In this document: positions 1 through 8,397 of the stretch, piece by piece
How the letters are laid out: each line of letters starts with the position of its first letter
Position numbering within the stretch: position 1 is the first letter of the stretch
Source of the DNA: DASQFD01 sp035633255
GTDB taxonomy: Bacteria > Actinomycetota > Actinomycetes > Actinomycetales > Dermatophilaceae
Length of the DNA: 64,000 bases
Direction of reading: 5' to 3'
Assembly (NCBI GenBank): GCA_035633255.1
Contig: DASQFD010000021.1
Span: 1 to 64,000, forward strand
Notes under the pieces: generated by a model
Told to the model about the DNA's origin: nothing
Database searches by the model: none
Seen by the model: the letters and a program-made list of their open reading frames with translations, nothing else
Program-made: the position numbers and the translations under genes

Positions 1-322
1 CGGCCCCGCCCACGAGCCGGGAGGCGACGACACGCAGGCCCAGGCCCGGCCGGCCGGTGAAGGCGCGGGGGGCGGTCTGGTTGACCAGCTCCACCGACAG
101 CGCGCCGGGTCCGGCGCCGGTGACCGTCTCGCCGACCAGCGTCAGGGTGTAGCCGCGGGTGGTGCCACCGGCGACGACGAGCGTGTTGGCGACGATCCGG
201 GCCTCGGCGCCGGCCGGGACCTCGAGCTCGAAGAGCGGGTCGACCGGCGGGAGCTCGGGCGGGTCGAGCAGGGACTGGTCGACGACGACGGTGCTGCGCA
301 GGTGCAGTCGCTGGCTGTCCAT
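1..322 (-). CDS. Unrecognised protein, N-terminal part (cut by window edge)
   Basis: Reading on the minus strand from an ATG at 322, 107 codons are visible before the window ends; there is no in-frame stop. The start is supported by a GAGGGA ribosome site about 6 nt upstream. The visible protein begins MDSQRLHLRSTVVVDQ and looks beta-rich, with no signal peptide and no family I recognise. It lies 69 bp downstream of the stop of the 1302-aa gene on the same strand, so it is probably the third gene of the transcript that starts with the 990-aa gene. Function unknown. Confidence 0.65.
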   Translation of the reverse strand, partial: MDSQRLHLRSTVVVDQSLLDPPELPPVDPLFELEVPAGAEARIVANTLVVAGGTTRGYTLTLVGETVTGAGPGALSVELVNQTAPRAFTGRPGLGLRVVASRLVGGA

Positions 323-391
323 GGGGTTCCCTCGCGTCGGAAGAGACTGGTCGGCTGGGCTGGCCGCTTGCGGGTATGCCGGGAGGCCGGC

Positions 392-3300
392 TCAGGGGGA
401 CGTCGTCTCGATCCCGAGGACGGACCGCTCGAGGGTCTCGGTGTATACGACCCGGCTGGCCGCGCCGGGGCCGGTGACGGCCAGGCCGTTCTGCCGTTCC
501 TCGACGACGACCCGGCCGTCCCGCAGGCCGGCGACGACGCCGGAGTCGGGCCCCTGCGGCCGGGCGGCGAAGTCCCAGTCGAGGACCAGGGCAACGAGCA
601 CGTCGAGGTCGGTCTCGCCGGCCGTCACGTCCTTCACGACCCAGCCGTCGGCTGGACCCACCGCCACACCGGAGTCGGAGAAGATGTCGATCCCGGCCGC
701 GCCCTGCTGGTGCACGCGGCACTCCTGGCGCAGCGTGAATGTGCTGTTCCGGGTGACCGCGCCGCGCACCACCACCTTGACGCCGACCGCGCCGACCCGG
801 CGGAACACCGCCGCGCGGCTCGGCGGCAGCTGGCAGAAGTCGGTGGTGACCACCCGGGAGATGGACCGCCCGGTCATCGAGCTCGGCTGGTAGCGGACGA
901 GGGCGAGCCGGACGAACGGCCATGGCGACTCGGTGACGAGCACGTCGACGTCGGAGAACCAGAGGTCCCGGGAGGGGTCTAACTCGACGCGGTGACCGAC
1001 GATGCTCAGGGCCTTGGCGCCGTCGCTGCCCTGCGCTGCCGCGTCGAGCAGCGGCACCACCTTCGTCGTGGCGACGTCGCGCCGGGAGAAGCGGCCGGGG
1101 GTCAGGTGGGTCGGGGCCTTCGGGCTGGTCTCCTCGAGGGGGTCGCTGCCCCACCGGCTGACGAGGTCGAGCCGGCCGTCGCCGGCCGCGATCGCCGCGT
1201 TGCCGGTCGCCGTGTCCGGGAAGGCGACGACCCCGAGCTGCTCCCCGTCGCCCGTGGCGTTCCACGGGCGTCGCAGCAGTACTCGCACCCCTGCCGCGGT
1301 GCGGACACATGTCACGGCTCCGCTCGTCCCGACGGTGCGGGTGGAGGAGAAGGTCGGCACGACGCCGTGCACGTCCGGCTCGGGAGGGACCGACCGGTTG
1401 GGCACGAGGACGCTCGCCGCCGGGCCGGGGCGCTGCCCGGCCGGCCCGGCGGCGCGCCCGGGGAAGTACTCGGCAAACCGGGTGGAGGCCACCGCCCGGT
1501 AGGCGACGGTCCGGGCCCGGGTGTCACCGAAGTGGTGCACGACGCTCACCGGCACCGGGCCGGCGCCGAGCGGGACGTCGACGCTGCCGGCGACCGCGGT
1601 CCGGCTCTGCGCCCGGACCGTGCCGCTCCCTGTGTCGAGGGTATCGGTCCAGGTGCCGACGAGGTCGATCCGGGCGGTGCTCTCGCGGTGGCACGCGACG
1701 GTGGCGGAGAGGACGACCCCGGTCTCCTCGCCCTTCGGCACCGGGGTGGGCGGCGCCGCGAAGGTCGGCGCCTGCACCGGCTTGCGGACGGCGTGCACGA
1801 GGGTGAGCTCGGTGCCGGGTGTCAGCCGGGGGTCGGTGCCCGACGTCGGGTCGCCGGTCCCGTCAGGGCCTGGCTCGAAGTGGCCGACACGATCCGCCCG
1901 CACGGTCGAGGACAGCCGCACGGTCCGCTCGGTGCCGGGCGGCAGGTCGACGTGTAGCACCGACCGCCCAGACTCGGTCTTCAGGGTCGCGGTGGCGGTG
2001 GTCCCGGTCCCGGGCCGCACGACGAGCCGGCCGGGCAGGACGTCCGGCCACGAGCCGGCATACGGGAGGAGCGCCGGGCCGGCCCCGCTCAGCCCGGTCA
2101 GGGCGGCCCCACCCACGGGGACGTCGGGCAGGTACGGCATCGGCGCGGTGGGGGTGTCGTGGACGATGTAGGCGCCGTTCGGCAGGGGGAGGCCGCGCCG
2201 CGGCGGCAGGGTGATCGGGGGGACGGTGCCCGGGTCGTTCGTCACGACCGACACACCGGGCCCGTGCTCGAGGAACGACCCGGCCTCCCGGCGCGCCACC
2301 GCGAGCATCGCGGCCCGGGCGGCGGCCCGCTCGGGGGAGTCCGGGCCGAAGGCGGCGTCGAAGGCACCGTGCCACTCGGCCAGCTGCACCGGGGTCTTGG
2401 GCGCCGCGACATGACGCTCGCACGCCTCCCCGACCGGGGTCCCGTCGTCGCTGCGGACGACCAGCCGGGTGAGGCTCTCACCCTCGACGTTGCGCCGCCG
2501 GTGCACGAGCGTGGGCGCAGGCACCACGTCGAGGCGCCGGAAGTGCTGTTCGGACGTCACCTGGCTGGTGTCCGCGCTCGTGGCGGGTGCGGAGACGCCG
2601 CCGAGGTGCACCGCACGGCCGCGCAGCCGGTAGCGGCGACCGAAGCGCAGGCGCGGGAGGGACTGCGGCTCGGCCGTGACCTCGGCGGTGACCGGTATGC
2701 CGGGGATCGGTTCGGGACCGATCGCGGCGGTGGTCGCCTCGTCCTCTGGCTCGCCGGTCACGGTGCGGCCCGGTCGCGGGGCGGCGAGAGACCAGCCCGT
2801 CCACTGCGCGATCTCCTCGCCGACCCGCAGCACCGGGACGCCGTCCGCGTCGGCCTGCTGCACGGCGACCGAGCGCGCGGCGACCCCCTCATCCGAGCCC
2901 GGGACGGCGGGGTCGGGAGCGGTCACGGTGAGGGCACCGGCACCGGACCCGACCCGGTAGCGGGCCCCTCGCCGCATGAGCGAGCGGAACGGGCCGCCGC
3001 CGTCCGAGACGTCGATGCGGTAGCCGGTGGTGACGTCGGCGGCCGTGAGCACCGGTGCACCGTCGACGTTGCCGACGCCCGCCGTGTGGGCGACCGCGCC
3101 GTCCAGGGCCGCCTCGACGACCCCGCTCGGCCGGTTGCGCTGGGCGAGGATGAGGCCGGCGCTGCGCCGCACCGGCAGCCGCACCGCCTCGCCGGGGGCG
3201 GTGGTCACCGAGGCGAGGTGGGCCGAGAGCCCGCTGACGTCGGTCGTCGTGACGGCGTACGACCGGGTGGGGTCGGTCGTGGCCAGGTCGAGCATCCCGC

Positions 3301-4300
3301 CCCGCACCTCGGCGGCGTCGGCCATGGTGAGGGTGCGCGAGGAGCGCTGCAGCCGCACGCGGCTCCACGGCTGGGGGTGGGGGTCGAGGTCCGCGGGGGG
3401 TGGGTTGCCCAGCGGCGTCCCGTTCGCGCGCACCACACGCACCAGCGAGATGCCGTCCAGCCCGGTCGCGGGGAGGGGGACCACGACGTCGACCCGTAGC
3501 CCGACGGCCACCGCCAGAGCGGGGTGGTCGAGGAGCAGCCCGACGATCTGGTGCACGTCGGCCTGGGGCAGGGGCGGGATCCCGTCGAGTGGGGCGGGAG
3601 GCGCCGCGGCGACGTCCTTGGAGGACCCGTCGAGCTTGGGAACCGTCGTGCGCAGCGCGGCGACGTGCGCCGCGATGGGGAGTGCGAGGGCGAGGTCGTC
3701 GTGGCCGTCGTCGCGCAGCCGTTGCACGGCCTCGGCGAGGTCGGTGCCGCCCAGGCGGTCCAGCCGCACCGGGCCGGTGGCGCGTGTGCGGGACGGGAGG
3801 GCGGCCAGGGCGCGGGCCGTGGTCGCAGGAGGAGCCGTCGGGTCGGTGAGCGCCCCGAGGGCGGCGACGGCGCGGGTGGCCAGGTCGGGCTCGGGTGTGG
3901 CGGTGAGGGAGGCCGGGGGGCCGCCGGAGGGCGCGGAGTAGATCGCCGACAGGCTGTCCGCGGCCTGCACGTAGGTCTCGTCCGGGGTGGTGCGCAGGCG
4001 CCGGACACCCGGGGGTGGCGGTGCCACCTTGGCGGTCGAGGGGAGCATGGCCTGCCACACGGCGCTGCTCGGCGCGGCGGTGGTCACCGTCGCGGGCAGC
4101 AGGTCGGCCCGGCCTTGCACCTGCAGGCCGAGCGGCCCGAGCGAGCGGACCCGGCCCGGCCAGTCGGCGAGCGGAGAGGTCCCGAGGGTGGTCGCGGGTG
4201 TCGTCACCCGTGGCGAGGCGATCAGGCTGAGGCGGATGCGGGTGCCGTCGGCCGGGTCGAAGCCGATCGGGACGGTGGTCCACAGGACGCGCAGGCTCAT
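392..4300 (-). CDS. Very large unrecognised protein (1302 aa)
   Basis: The uninterrupted reading frame starts at an ATG preceded by GGAGC. There is no signal peptide, no lipobox and no clear membrane segment, so it looks soluble or particle-associated. The protein is rich in Val, Thr, Pro and Ala, with long predicted beta stretches, consistent with a multi-domain structural protein. Near residues 1080-1110 it has the segments PFVRLALVRYQPSS and VVTTDFCQLPP. From memory these resemble a phrase that recurs in very large bacterial hypothetical proteins, but I cannot name a family. It sits 64 bp after the 990-aa gene and 69 bp before the partial gene at the window edge, all on the minus strand. 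A large plus-strand frame opposite it looks like a GC-rich shadow. Function unknown. Confidence 0.75.
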   Translation of the reverse strand: MSLRVLWTTVPIGFDPADGTRIRLSLIASPRVTTPATTLGTSPLADWPGRVRSLGPLGLQVQGRADLLPATVTTAAPSSAVWQAMLPSTAKVAPPPPGVRRLRTTPDETYVQAADSLSAIYSAPSGGPPASLTATPEPDLATRAVAALGALTDPTAPPATTARALAALPSRTRATGPVRLDRLGGTDLAEAVQRLRDDGHDDLALALPIAAHVAALRTTVPKLDGSSKDVAAAPPAPLDGIPPLPQADVHQIVGLLLDHPALAVAVGLRVDVVVPLPATGLDGISLVRVVRANGTPLGNPPPADLDPHPQPWSRVRLQRSSRTLTMADAAEVRGGMLDLATTDPTRSYAVTTTDVSGLSAHLASVTTAPGEAVRLPVRRSAGLILAQRNRPSGVVEAALDGAVAHTAGVGNVDGAPVLTAADVTTGYRIDVSDGGGPFRSLMRRGARYRVGSGAGALTVTAPDPAVPGSDEGVAARSVAVQQADADGVPVLRVGEEIAQWTGWSLAAPRPGRTVTGEPEDEATTAAIGPEPIPGIPVTAEVTAEPQSLPRLRFGRRYRLRGRAVHLGGVSAPATSADTSQVTSEQHFRRLDVVPAPTLVHRRRNVEGESLTRLVVRSDDGTPVGEACERHVAAPKTPVQLAEWHGAFDAAFGPDSPERAAARAAMLAVARREAGSFLEHGPGVSVVTNDPGTVPPITLPPRRGLPLPNGAYIVHDTPTAPMPYLPDVPVGGAALTGLSGAGPALLPYAGSWPDVLPGRLVVRPGTGTTATATLKTESGRSVLHVDLPPGTERTVRLSSTVRADRVGHFEPGPDGTGDPTSGTDPRLTPGTELTLVHAVRKPVQAPTFAAPPTPVPKGEETGVVLSATVACHRESTARIDLVGTWTDTLDTGSGTVRAQSRTAVAGSVDVPLGAGPVPVSVVHHFGDTRARTVAYRAVASTRFAEYFPGRAAGPAGQRPGPAASVLVPNRSVPPEPDVHGVVPTFSSTRTVGTSGAVTCVRTAAGVRVLLRRPWNATGDGEQLGVVAFPDTATGNAAIAAGDGRLDLVSRWGSDPLEETSPKAPTHLTPGRFSRRDVATTKVVPLLDAAAQGSDGAKALSIVGHRVELDPSRDLWFSDVDVLVTESPWPFVRLALVRYQPSSMTGRSISRVVTTDFCQLPPSRAAVFRRVGAVGVKVVVRGAVTRNSTFTLRQECRVHQQGAAGIDIFSDSGVAVGPADGWVVKDVTAGETDLDVLVALVLDWDFAARPQGPDSGVVAGLRDGRVVVEERQNGLAVTGPGAASRVVYTETLERSVLGIETTSP

Positions 4301-4364
4301 GGGGTGCTCCGGGTCGGTGTGCGCGGTGGCGGGTTCGGTGTCGGTGTCGGTTGCCGTGGCGGGC

Positions 4365-7337
4365 TCAGGCGGCGGCGAAGGCGAGGCAGTAGGTGTCCCA
4401 GGGCGGTGGGTCGGTGGTGCCCTCGGGGGCCATGAGCTCGGCGAAGGTGGGGTCGGCGTTCTGGCCGGCGAAGGTCCGCTCGATCGGCACGACGACGGTC
4501 TCGGAGAAGAACAGGACCGTGACGTTGACCGCGATCTCGCCCTTGCCGTGCAGGACGTTGCCCTGCTCGATGTACTGCAGGGACAGGGTGAAGGTGACGG
4601 ACACCGATACCAGGGAGAGCACCTCGAGCTCGCCGTGGATGCGGAAGTAGGCGAGCAGGTCGATGCCGACGTCCCGGATGTACTTGCCGTAGACCCCGCC
4701 CATGGCCTCGACCGCGGCCTTCGCGACCACGAGGTCGATGGCCAGCCGGGCCCCGAACTCGATCGTGGCCGCGATGCTGCGCAGCCCTCCGGTGTCCAGC
4801 TCGATCTCGAGGTAGCCGCCGCCCCCCAGAGCGGCGACGGTGACGACGAACGGGTCCTCGCGGCGGGCGAAGGCGAGCGACAGGCTCATCCGGGGGGGGG
4901 CGGCCGTAAACGGCAACTTCAGCTTGGTGCCGAAGGAGATGTTCTCGAGGGCGAAGACGCCGACGGCGACCGACGGGATGGGGAACTCGAACGACGAGGT
5001 GATGCCGGTGTCGTCGACGGTCAGCGCGGGCGGGTCGAGGAAACCGGACTGGTCGACGAGGTCGGCGAGCACGCCGAGGAAGGCGAGGAAGCCGCCGAAC
5101 CGCACCGGCCCGAGGTCGACGTCGAGCTCGGGCTTGTCGCCGTCCTTGGAGGTGAGCACGATCTTCGGGAAGGGCACGGTGACCAGGGCGGTCACGTCGT
5201 CCTCGTCCTCGCTGGCGTGGACCTGCAACGCGACGGAGGTGATGGTGCACACCGTGGTGCTCGTGACCGCGCCGGTGGCGGTGTCGAGCTTCGTCGTCTG
5301 GTCGATGGTCAGCGTCGTGTCGTGCTTCGCCGTCATGTCGCGTCGCCACGGCGAAAGGGAGACGTAGGAGAACCGCAGGGGCTTGTCCTTGTCGTCCTGA
5401 TCGCGCAGCAGCGGCAAGCAGAAGAACATCGTCGTGGTGGCGACGCCGTCCTCCAGGGTCGTGGTGATCCGCTGGGTGTCCGCGACCTTGAGCGTCGGCG
5501 TCGTGGGGATGAGCCGGTCGAGGGGCACGAAGCCGAGGAGCAGGTCCGCGGCCTCCAGGAAGCTGAGGTCGACGTCACCCCGGGCCAAGGCGGCGATCCG
5601 GGACGCGACCTCCTGCGTGGTGCCGTCGAGCTTGGCCGACACCGCGCCGAGCTCGCGCGAGAGCGCGCCGGCCGGGAGCGCGACGCTGGCCAGCCCGGCC
5701 GTCGCCTCCTTCGCCATGTCGACGGCGGTGCCCTTGGCCAGCTGGAGGAAGAGCTTGCCCTGCTCGTTGGCGCCGGTGAAGAGCTCGTCGAGGTAGGGCT
5801 TGGCGTAGGACAGGGCCACCTCCGTAGGCCCGGTGTTGGCGTATCGCTCGAGCGCCTCGACCCGCCCGGTGATGGTCTCGACCACCGGCCGTCCGGTGGC
5901 CTCCGCCCGCATGCGGACCTTGCGCGCGAGGACGGTCGTCGCCTTCTGGGCACTCGCCGGAGAGGCTGCCGCGGCGCGCGCGGACCCGGCGCCCGGGCCG
6001 GTGGCCGGCGCCACCCCCAGGGGTTGACCCTCCAGGGCGATGTCGGTGAACCCGGTCCCCTGCGCCGCGAGCAGCGTGGCCAGCCGGTCGTCCGCGACGT
6101 CGCCAGTGACGAAGATCATCGGGATGCTGAACGTGCTCGTCCGCCCGGTGCGGTCGACCGCGACGCAGCTGTACGCGTACGGGACCTTGGCGACCGACGG
6201 CGGCTGACCCGTACCGGGCGACGCGGGCTGACCGGCCACCGTGAACACGCGGACGTGGCCGAGCAGGTCGGCGGGGACGTCCTTCGGGTCCCGCAGGATG
6301 CCCGCCGGGGTCACGGCGTCGACGATCGTCACCGACTCCCACGGCCAGGCCCGGTGCTGAGCCCCGGTCGCGCTGAGCGGGAAGGTGACCGTGGGAGTGG
6401 TGACGGCAAGCGTCGACACGCTGGCGAGGGCGGCGGCCCGGCCGGTGGGGTTCCCCGCGCCGCCCGAGGTCTCGAAGAAGCGCGTCGTCGTGCTCGTCGA
6501 GACCGCCGTGTGGCCGAACGGGTAGAGCACACCGGTCTCGACGACCTTCTGCGCGCGGTCGCGGCCCATGTCCACCTTGTGGTGGTACTCGGGGAAGTCG
6601 GGCGGGTATGTGCCTCGCAGGTCGAGCCAGCCGCCGAGCCCCGACATCCGCAACCGGTTTACCGCGGCGGGGACCACCGCGCCGCCGGCCGGTTGGGAGG
6701 CCTTCGCCAGGTCGTCGCACCGGTCCAGGCGGAGGGCATTGAGGATCAGGTCGTCCGTCACGACCTCGTTCCACCCCGGGTTCGTGGACCCGCTTGCGAG
6801 GTGGTCGAGGAGCACGGGCACACCGGGGGTCGCGCGGTCGGGTGCCGGTTGGACGAGCTCGGTGTGCCACAGCTCGCTGCGGCCGGCCCGCTGCACCGGC
6901 GGTGCGACGTGGGACAGCCGCGTCGTCACCTGGTGCGGCCGGAGCGCGAGCAGGTGCGGAAAGGCGAATCGTGTCCCGCTGCTGTCGCTGACCTGCAGCG
7001 GCAACCGAGCGAGCGCGCCGAGGATCCCGGCCACCGACAGCGGGATGCCGGGATCCCCCTGCGGTACTCGCACGACGACCTGCGTCGGCGCCGCCAGGAT
7101 CGGCGCGGACTGGATCGTCCGCGCGCCGGTGGCGGGCGTGGCGAACTCGACGATCTGCTGGGCCTGGAACCGCACCCGCAGCGTCCCGTCCCCGGACCTT
7201 GGAGGCGCCTTAAGCACCGCGGGGCTCGGCTGGTTCTTTGTCGGCGTGACCGGGAAGGGCAAGAGGTTGCCGATCGTCACGTCGAGGACGACGTGGTCCT
7301 CGGCCCGGACCAGCCGGAAGGTGGACGGCACGGCCAT
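4365..7337 (-). CDS. Large unrecognised protein (990 aa), first gene of the giant-protein transcript
   Basis: The ATG at 7337 follows a strong GAGGAG site. The N-terminal half (about 1-450) is beta-rich. Residues about 460-600 are Ala/Glu-rich and probably helical. The C-terminal third has short hydrophobic beta-like stretches around SVAVGVFALENISFG and VVTVAALGGGGYLEIELD, then ends in DTYCLAFAAA. From memory this C-terminal pattern is shared by large hypothetical proteins of several phyla, but I know of no assigned function. No signal peptide is visible. The gene lies 56 bp downstream of copy 1 of an 87-bp repeat whose second copy precedes the small-gene pair at 7635-8243. The GGCATAC heptamer common elsewhere in the window is absent from this gene. 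Confidence 0.75.
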   Translation of the reverse strand: MAVPSTFRLVRAEDHVVLDVTIGNLLPFPVTPTKNQPSPAVLKAPPRSGDGTLRVRFQAQQIVEFATPATGARTIQSAPILAAPTQVVVRVPQGDPGIPLSVAGILGALARLPLQVSDSSGTRFAFPHLLALRPHQVTTRLSHVAPPVQRAGRSELWHTELVQPAPDRATPGVPVLLDHLASGSTNPGWNEVVTDDLILNALRLDRCDDLAKASQPAGGAVVPAAVNRLRMSGLGGWLDLRGTYPPDFPEYHHKVDMGRDRAQKVVETGVLYPFGHTAVSTSTTTRFFETSGGAGNPTGRAAALASVSTLAVTTPTVTFPLSATGAQHRAWPWESVTIVDAVTPAGILRDPKDVPADLLGHVRVFTVAGQPASPGTGQPPSVAKVPYAYSCVAVDRTGRTSTFSIPMIFVTGDVADDRLATLLAAQGTGFTDIALEGQPLGVAPATGPGAGSARAAAASPASAQKATTVLARKVRMRAEATGRPVVETITGRVEALERYANTGPTEVALSYAKPYLDELFTGANEQGKLFLQLAKGTAVDMAKEATAGLASVALPAGALSRELGAVSAKLDGTTQEVASRIAALARGDVDLSFLEAADLLLGFVPLDRLIPTTPTLKVADTQRITTTLEDGVATTTMFFCLPLLRDQDDKDKPLRFSYVSLSPWRRDMTAKHDTTLTIDQTTKLDTATGAVTSTTVCTITSVALQVHASEDEDDVTALVTVPFPKIVLTSKDGDKPELDVDLGPVRFGGFLAFLGVLADLVDQSGFLDPPALTVDDTGITSSFEFPIPSVAVGVFALENISFGTKLKLPFTAAPPRMSLSLAFARREDPFVVTVAALGGGGYLEIELDTGGLRSIAATIEFGARLAIDLVVAKAAVEAMGGVYGKYIRDVGIDLLAYFRIHGELEVLSLVSVSVTFTLSLQYIEQGNVLHGKGEIAVNVTVLFFSETVVVPIERTFAGQNADPTFAELMAPEGTTDPPPWDTYCLAFAAA

Positions 7338-7393
7338 GAGGACTCCTCGTGAGCGCCAGACTGACCCGCCCAGCCTCGGCTCGCGCCGTCACG

Positions 7394-7480
7394 GGCGCAT
7401 CCGTGGTCCCTACTGAGGTCGGCGTGGCGGCTACGTAATGTGGTGAATGGCCGGGAGGCCGATGGCCCGAGGGGCGTTGG
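7394..7480. repeat. 87-bp direct repeat, copy 1
   Basis: It matches 8311-8397 at 86 of 87 positions (A at 7446 against G at 8363). It lies 56 bp upstream of the ATG of the 990-aa gene, as copy 2 lies 67 bp upstream of the 103-aa gene. The shared position suggests a duplicated promoter or operator read on the minus strand, but I see no convincing -35/-10 pair. The alternative is a remnant of a mobile-element end. Confidence 0.85.
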
Positions 7481-7634
7481 CGGGAGGTCGGTGACCGCCT
7501 GATTCGGCTGGCGGCCCAGGGACTCATCACCCCGGCTGTCCTGTAGGGCGACAGGGCCGGTGGTGGGCGTGCCCTGCCCACCACCGGCCGTTGTCCGGGC
7601 GGGACGGGCGTGTGCCGCCGCCGCCGCTTCCTCC
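7481..7634. other. Intergenic stretch between repeat copy 1 and the 94-aa gene
   Basis: Besides the hairpin at 7555-7589, this holds the end of a short plus-strand open frame (7439-7546). That frame begins inside the repeat after a TAA and ends RLIRLAAQGLITPAVL-stop. The peptide looks like the tail of a small helical protein, but no start codon or ribosome site is present, so I do not call a gene. Confidence 0.45.
7555..7589 (-). terminator. Perfect 14-bp hairpin, probable terminator of the small-gene pair
   Basis: The left arm (7555-7568) reads GGCCGGTGGTGGGC and the right arm (7576-7589) is its exact complement, with a 7-nt loop. It lies 45 bp beyond the stop of the 94-aa gene in the direction of transcription. 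There is no T-run, as is common in actinobacterial terminators. It separates the 103/94-aa unit from the giant-gene unit. Confidence 0.7.
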
Positions 7635-7919
7635 TCAGGCCGGGGACCCCTCGTTGTCGAGCAGCTGTGCCCGAGGGAGGTCGTCCTTCCGCTCGAGGAC
7701 CAACCGCTCGATGTCGTCCTCGACCGAGCGACGGCGGAGTCCGGACGTCGGGGCGTCGAGCACCTCCGGGTCGAGGTCGATCTCGAACCCCTCGATCCCG
7801 TCGGTGTCCCCCGAGACCGAGACGCCGGCGAAGAGCGGCCCGTCGCCGTTCGAGACGCCCGGCTTGGGGACCACCGCGGCGAGGCGGCCGTTCTGCAGGT
7901 AGACGTGCATCAGTGCCAT
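7635..7919 (-). CDS. Unrecognised 94-aa acidic protein
   Basis: The ATG at 7919 is preceded by GAGGAGG. The start lies 12 nt after the stop of the 103-aa gene, so the two are translated from one message. The N-terminus MALMHVYLQNGRLAAVVP looks like a short beta hairpin. The middle is rich in Asp and Gly, and the C-terminal half (RRRSVEDDIERLVLERKD) looks helical. There is no signal peptide. I do not recognise a family. The context says it belongs with the 103-aa protein and perhaps with the large proteins downstream. Confidence 0.65.
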   Translation of the reverse strand: MALMHVYLQNGRLAAVVPKPGVSNGDGPLFAGVSVSGDTDGIEGFEIDLDPEVLDAPTSGLRRRSVEDDIERLVLERKDDLPRAQLLDNEGSPA

Positions 7920-7931
7920 GGCAGTGCCTCC

Positions 7932-8243
7932 TCAGGCGGTGATCTGCATTGCCGCCAGGTTGAAGGCCCTGGCGAACTGGGTGTCGGAGTTCTTGACGTT
8001 GACGCGGTAGGAGTGGCGGCGACCTGCCCCCGGACCCTTCTCCGTCACGACGATGACGTGGTCCACCTTGAGGAACCAGTGCTCGGGGCTGTTCGGTCGC
8101 ACGGCGAACGTCATGACCGTCGGGTCGTTCTCTACCTGGTCCGGGAACGTCAGGTAGCTCCCCCCGTGCGGGTAGAACCAGTAGTACCAGTTGGTCCCCG
8201 CGTCACGTTGCTGGCCGGTGACGACCTGACACTTCAGCGCCAT
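7932..8243 (-). CDS. Unrecognised 103-aa protein
   Basis: The ATG at 8243 follows GAGGAG; longer frames to 8513 would run through the repeat and lack a ribosome site. The protein is rich in aromatic residues (NWYYWFYPHGG) and alternates in a way that suggests a compact beta-sandwich. It ends NLAAMQITA. No export signal is visible and I recognise no family. It is the first gene of a two-gene unit lying 67 bp downstream of repeat copy 2. Its role may be tied to the large neighbouring proteins, for example as a small structural or adaptor subunit, but that is inference from position only. Confidence 0.65.
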   Translation of the reverse strand: MALKCQVVTGQQRDAGTNWYYWFYPHGGSYLTFPDQVENDPTVMTFAVRPNSPEHWFLKVDHVIVVTEKGPGAGRRHSYRVNVKNSDTQFARAFNLAAMQITA

Positions 8244-8310
8244 GGGGTCTCCTCTCTCGAAGACGACGGCCTCGTGCCGCCTTCCCCTAGGCTGGCTTTC
8301 TGCGCGGGTC

Positions 8311-8397
8311 GGCGCATCCGTGGTCCCTACTGAGGTCGGCGTGGCGGCTACGTAATGTGGTGAGTGGCCGGGAGGCCGATGGCCCGAGGGGCGTTGG
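8311..8397. repeat. 87-bp direct repeat, copy 2
   Basis: This is the second copy of the element at 7394-7480, with one mismatch and a spacing of 917 bp. Its right edge is exactly where the truncated transposase sequence begins (8398), so insertion-sequence DNA has joined at the end of the repeat. It lies 67 bp upstream of the 103-aa gene on the minus strand. Confidence 0.85.

Noticed and set aside
3987..7352. 1121-codon open frame on the plus strand opposite the giant genes
   Set aside because: Its product is Arg/Gly/Asp-rich low complexity without domains or a ribosome site. It is the usual antisense shadow in very GC-rich DNA, and the minus-strand frames have good starts and structured proteins.
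7560..8333. Plus-strand frame of 257 codons over the two small genes
   Set aside because: No start signal and no recognisable protein. The minus-strand genes each have GAGGAG-type sites.
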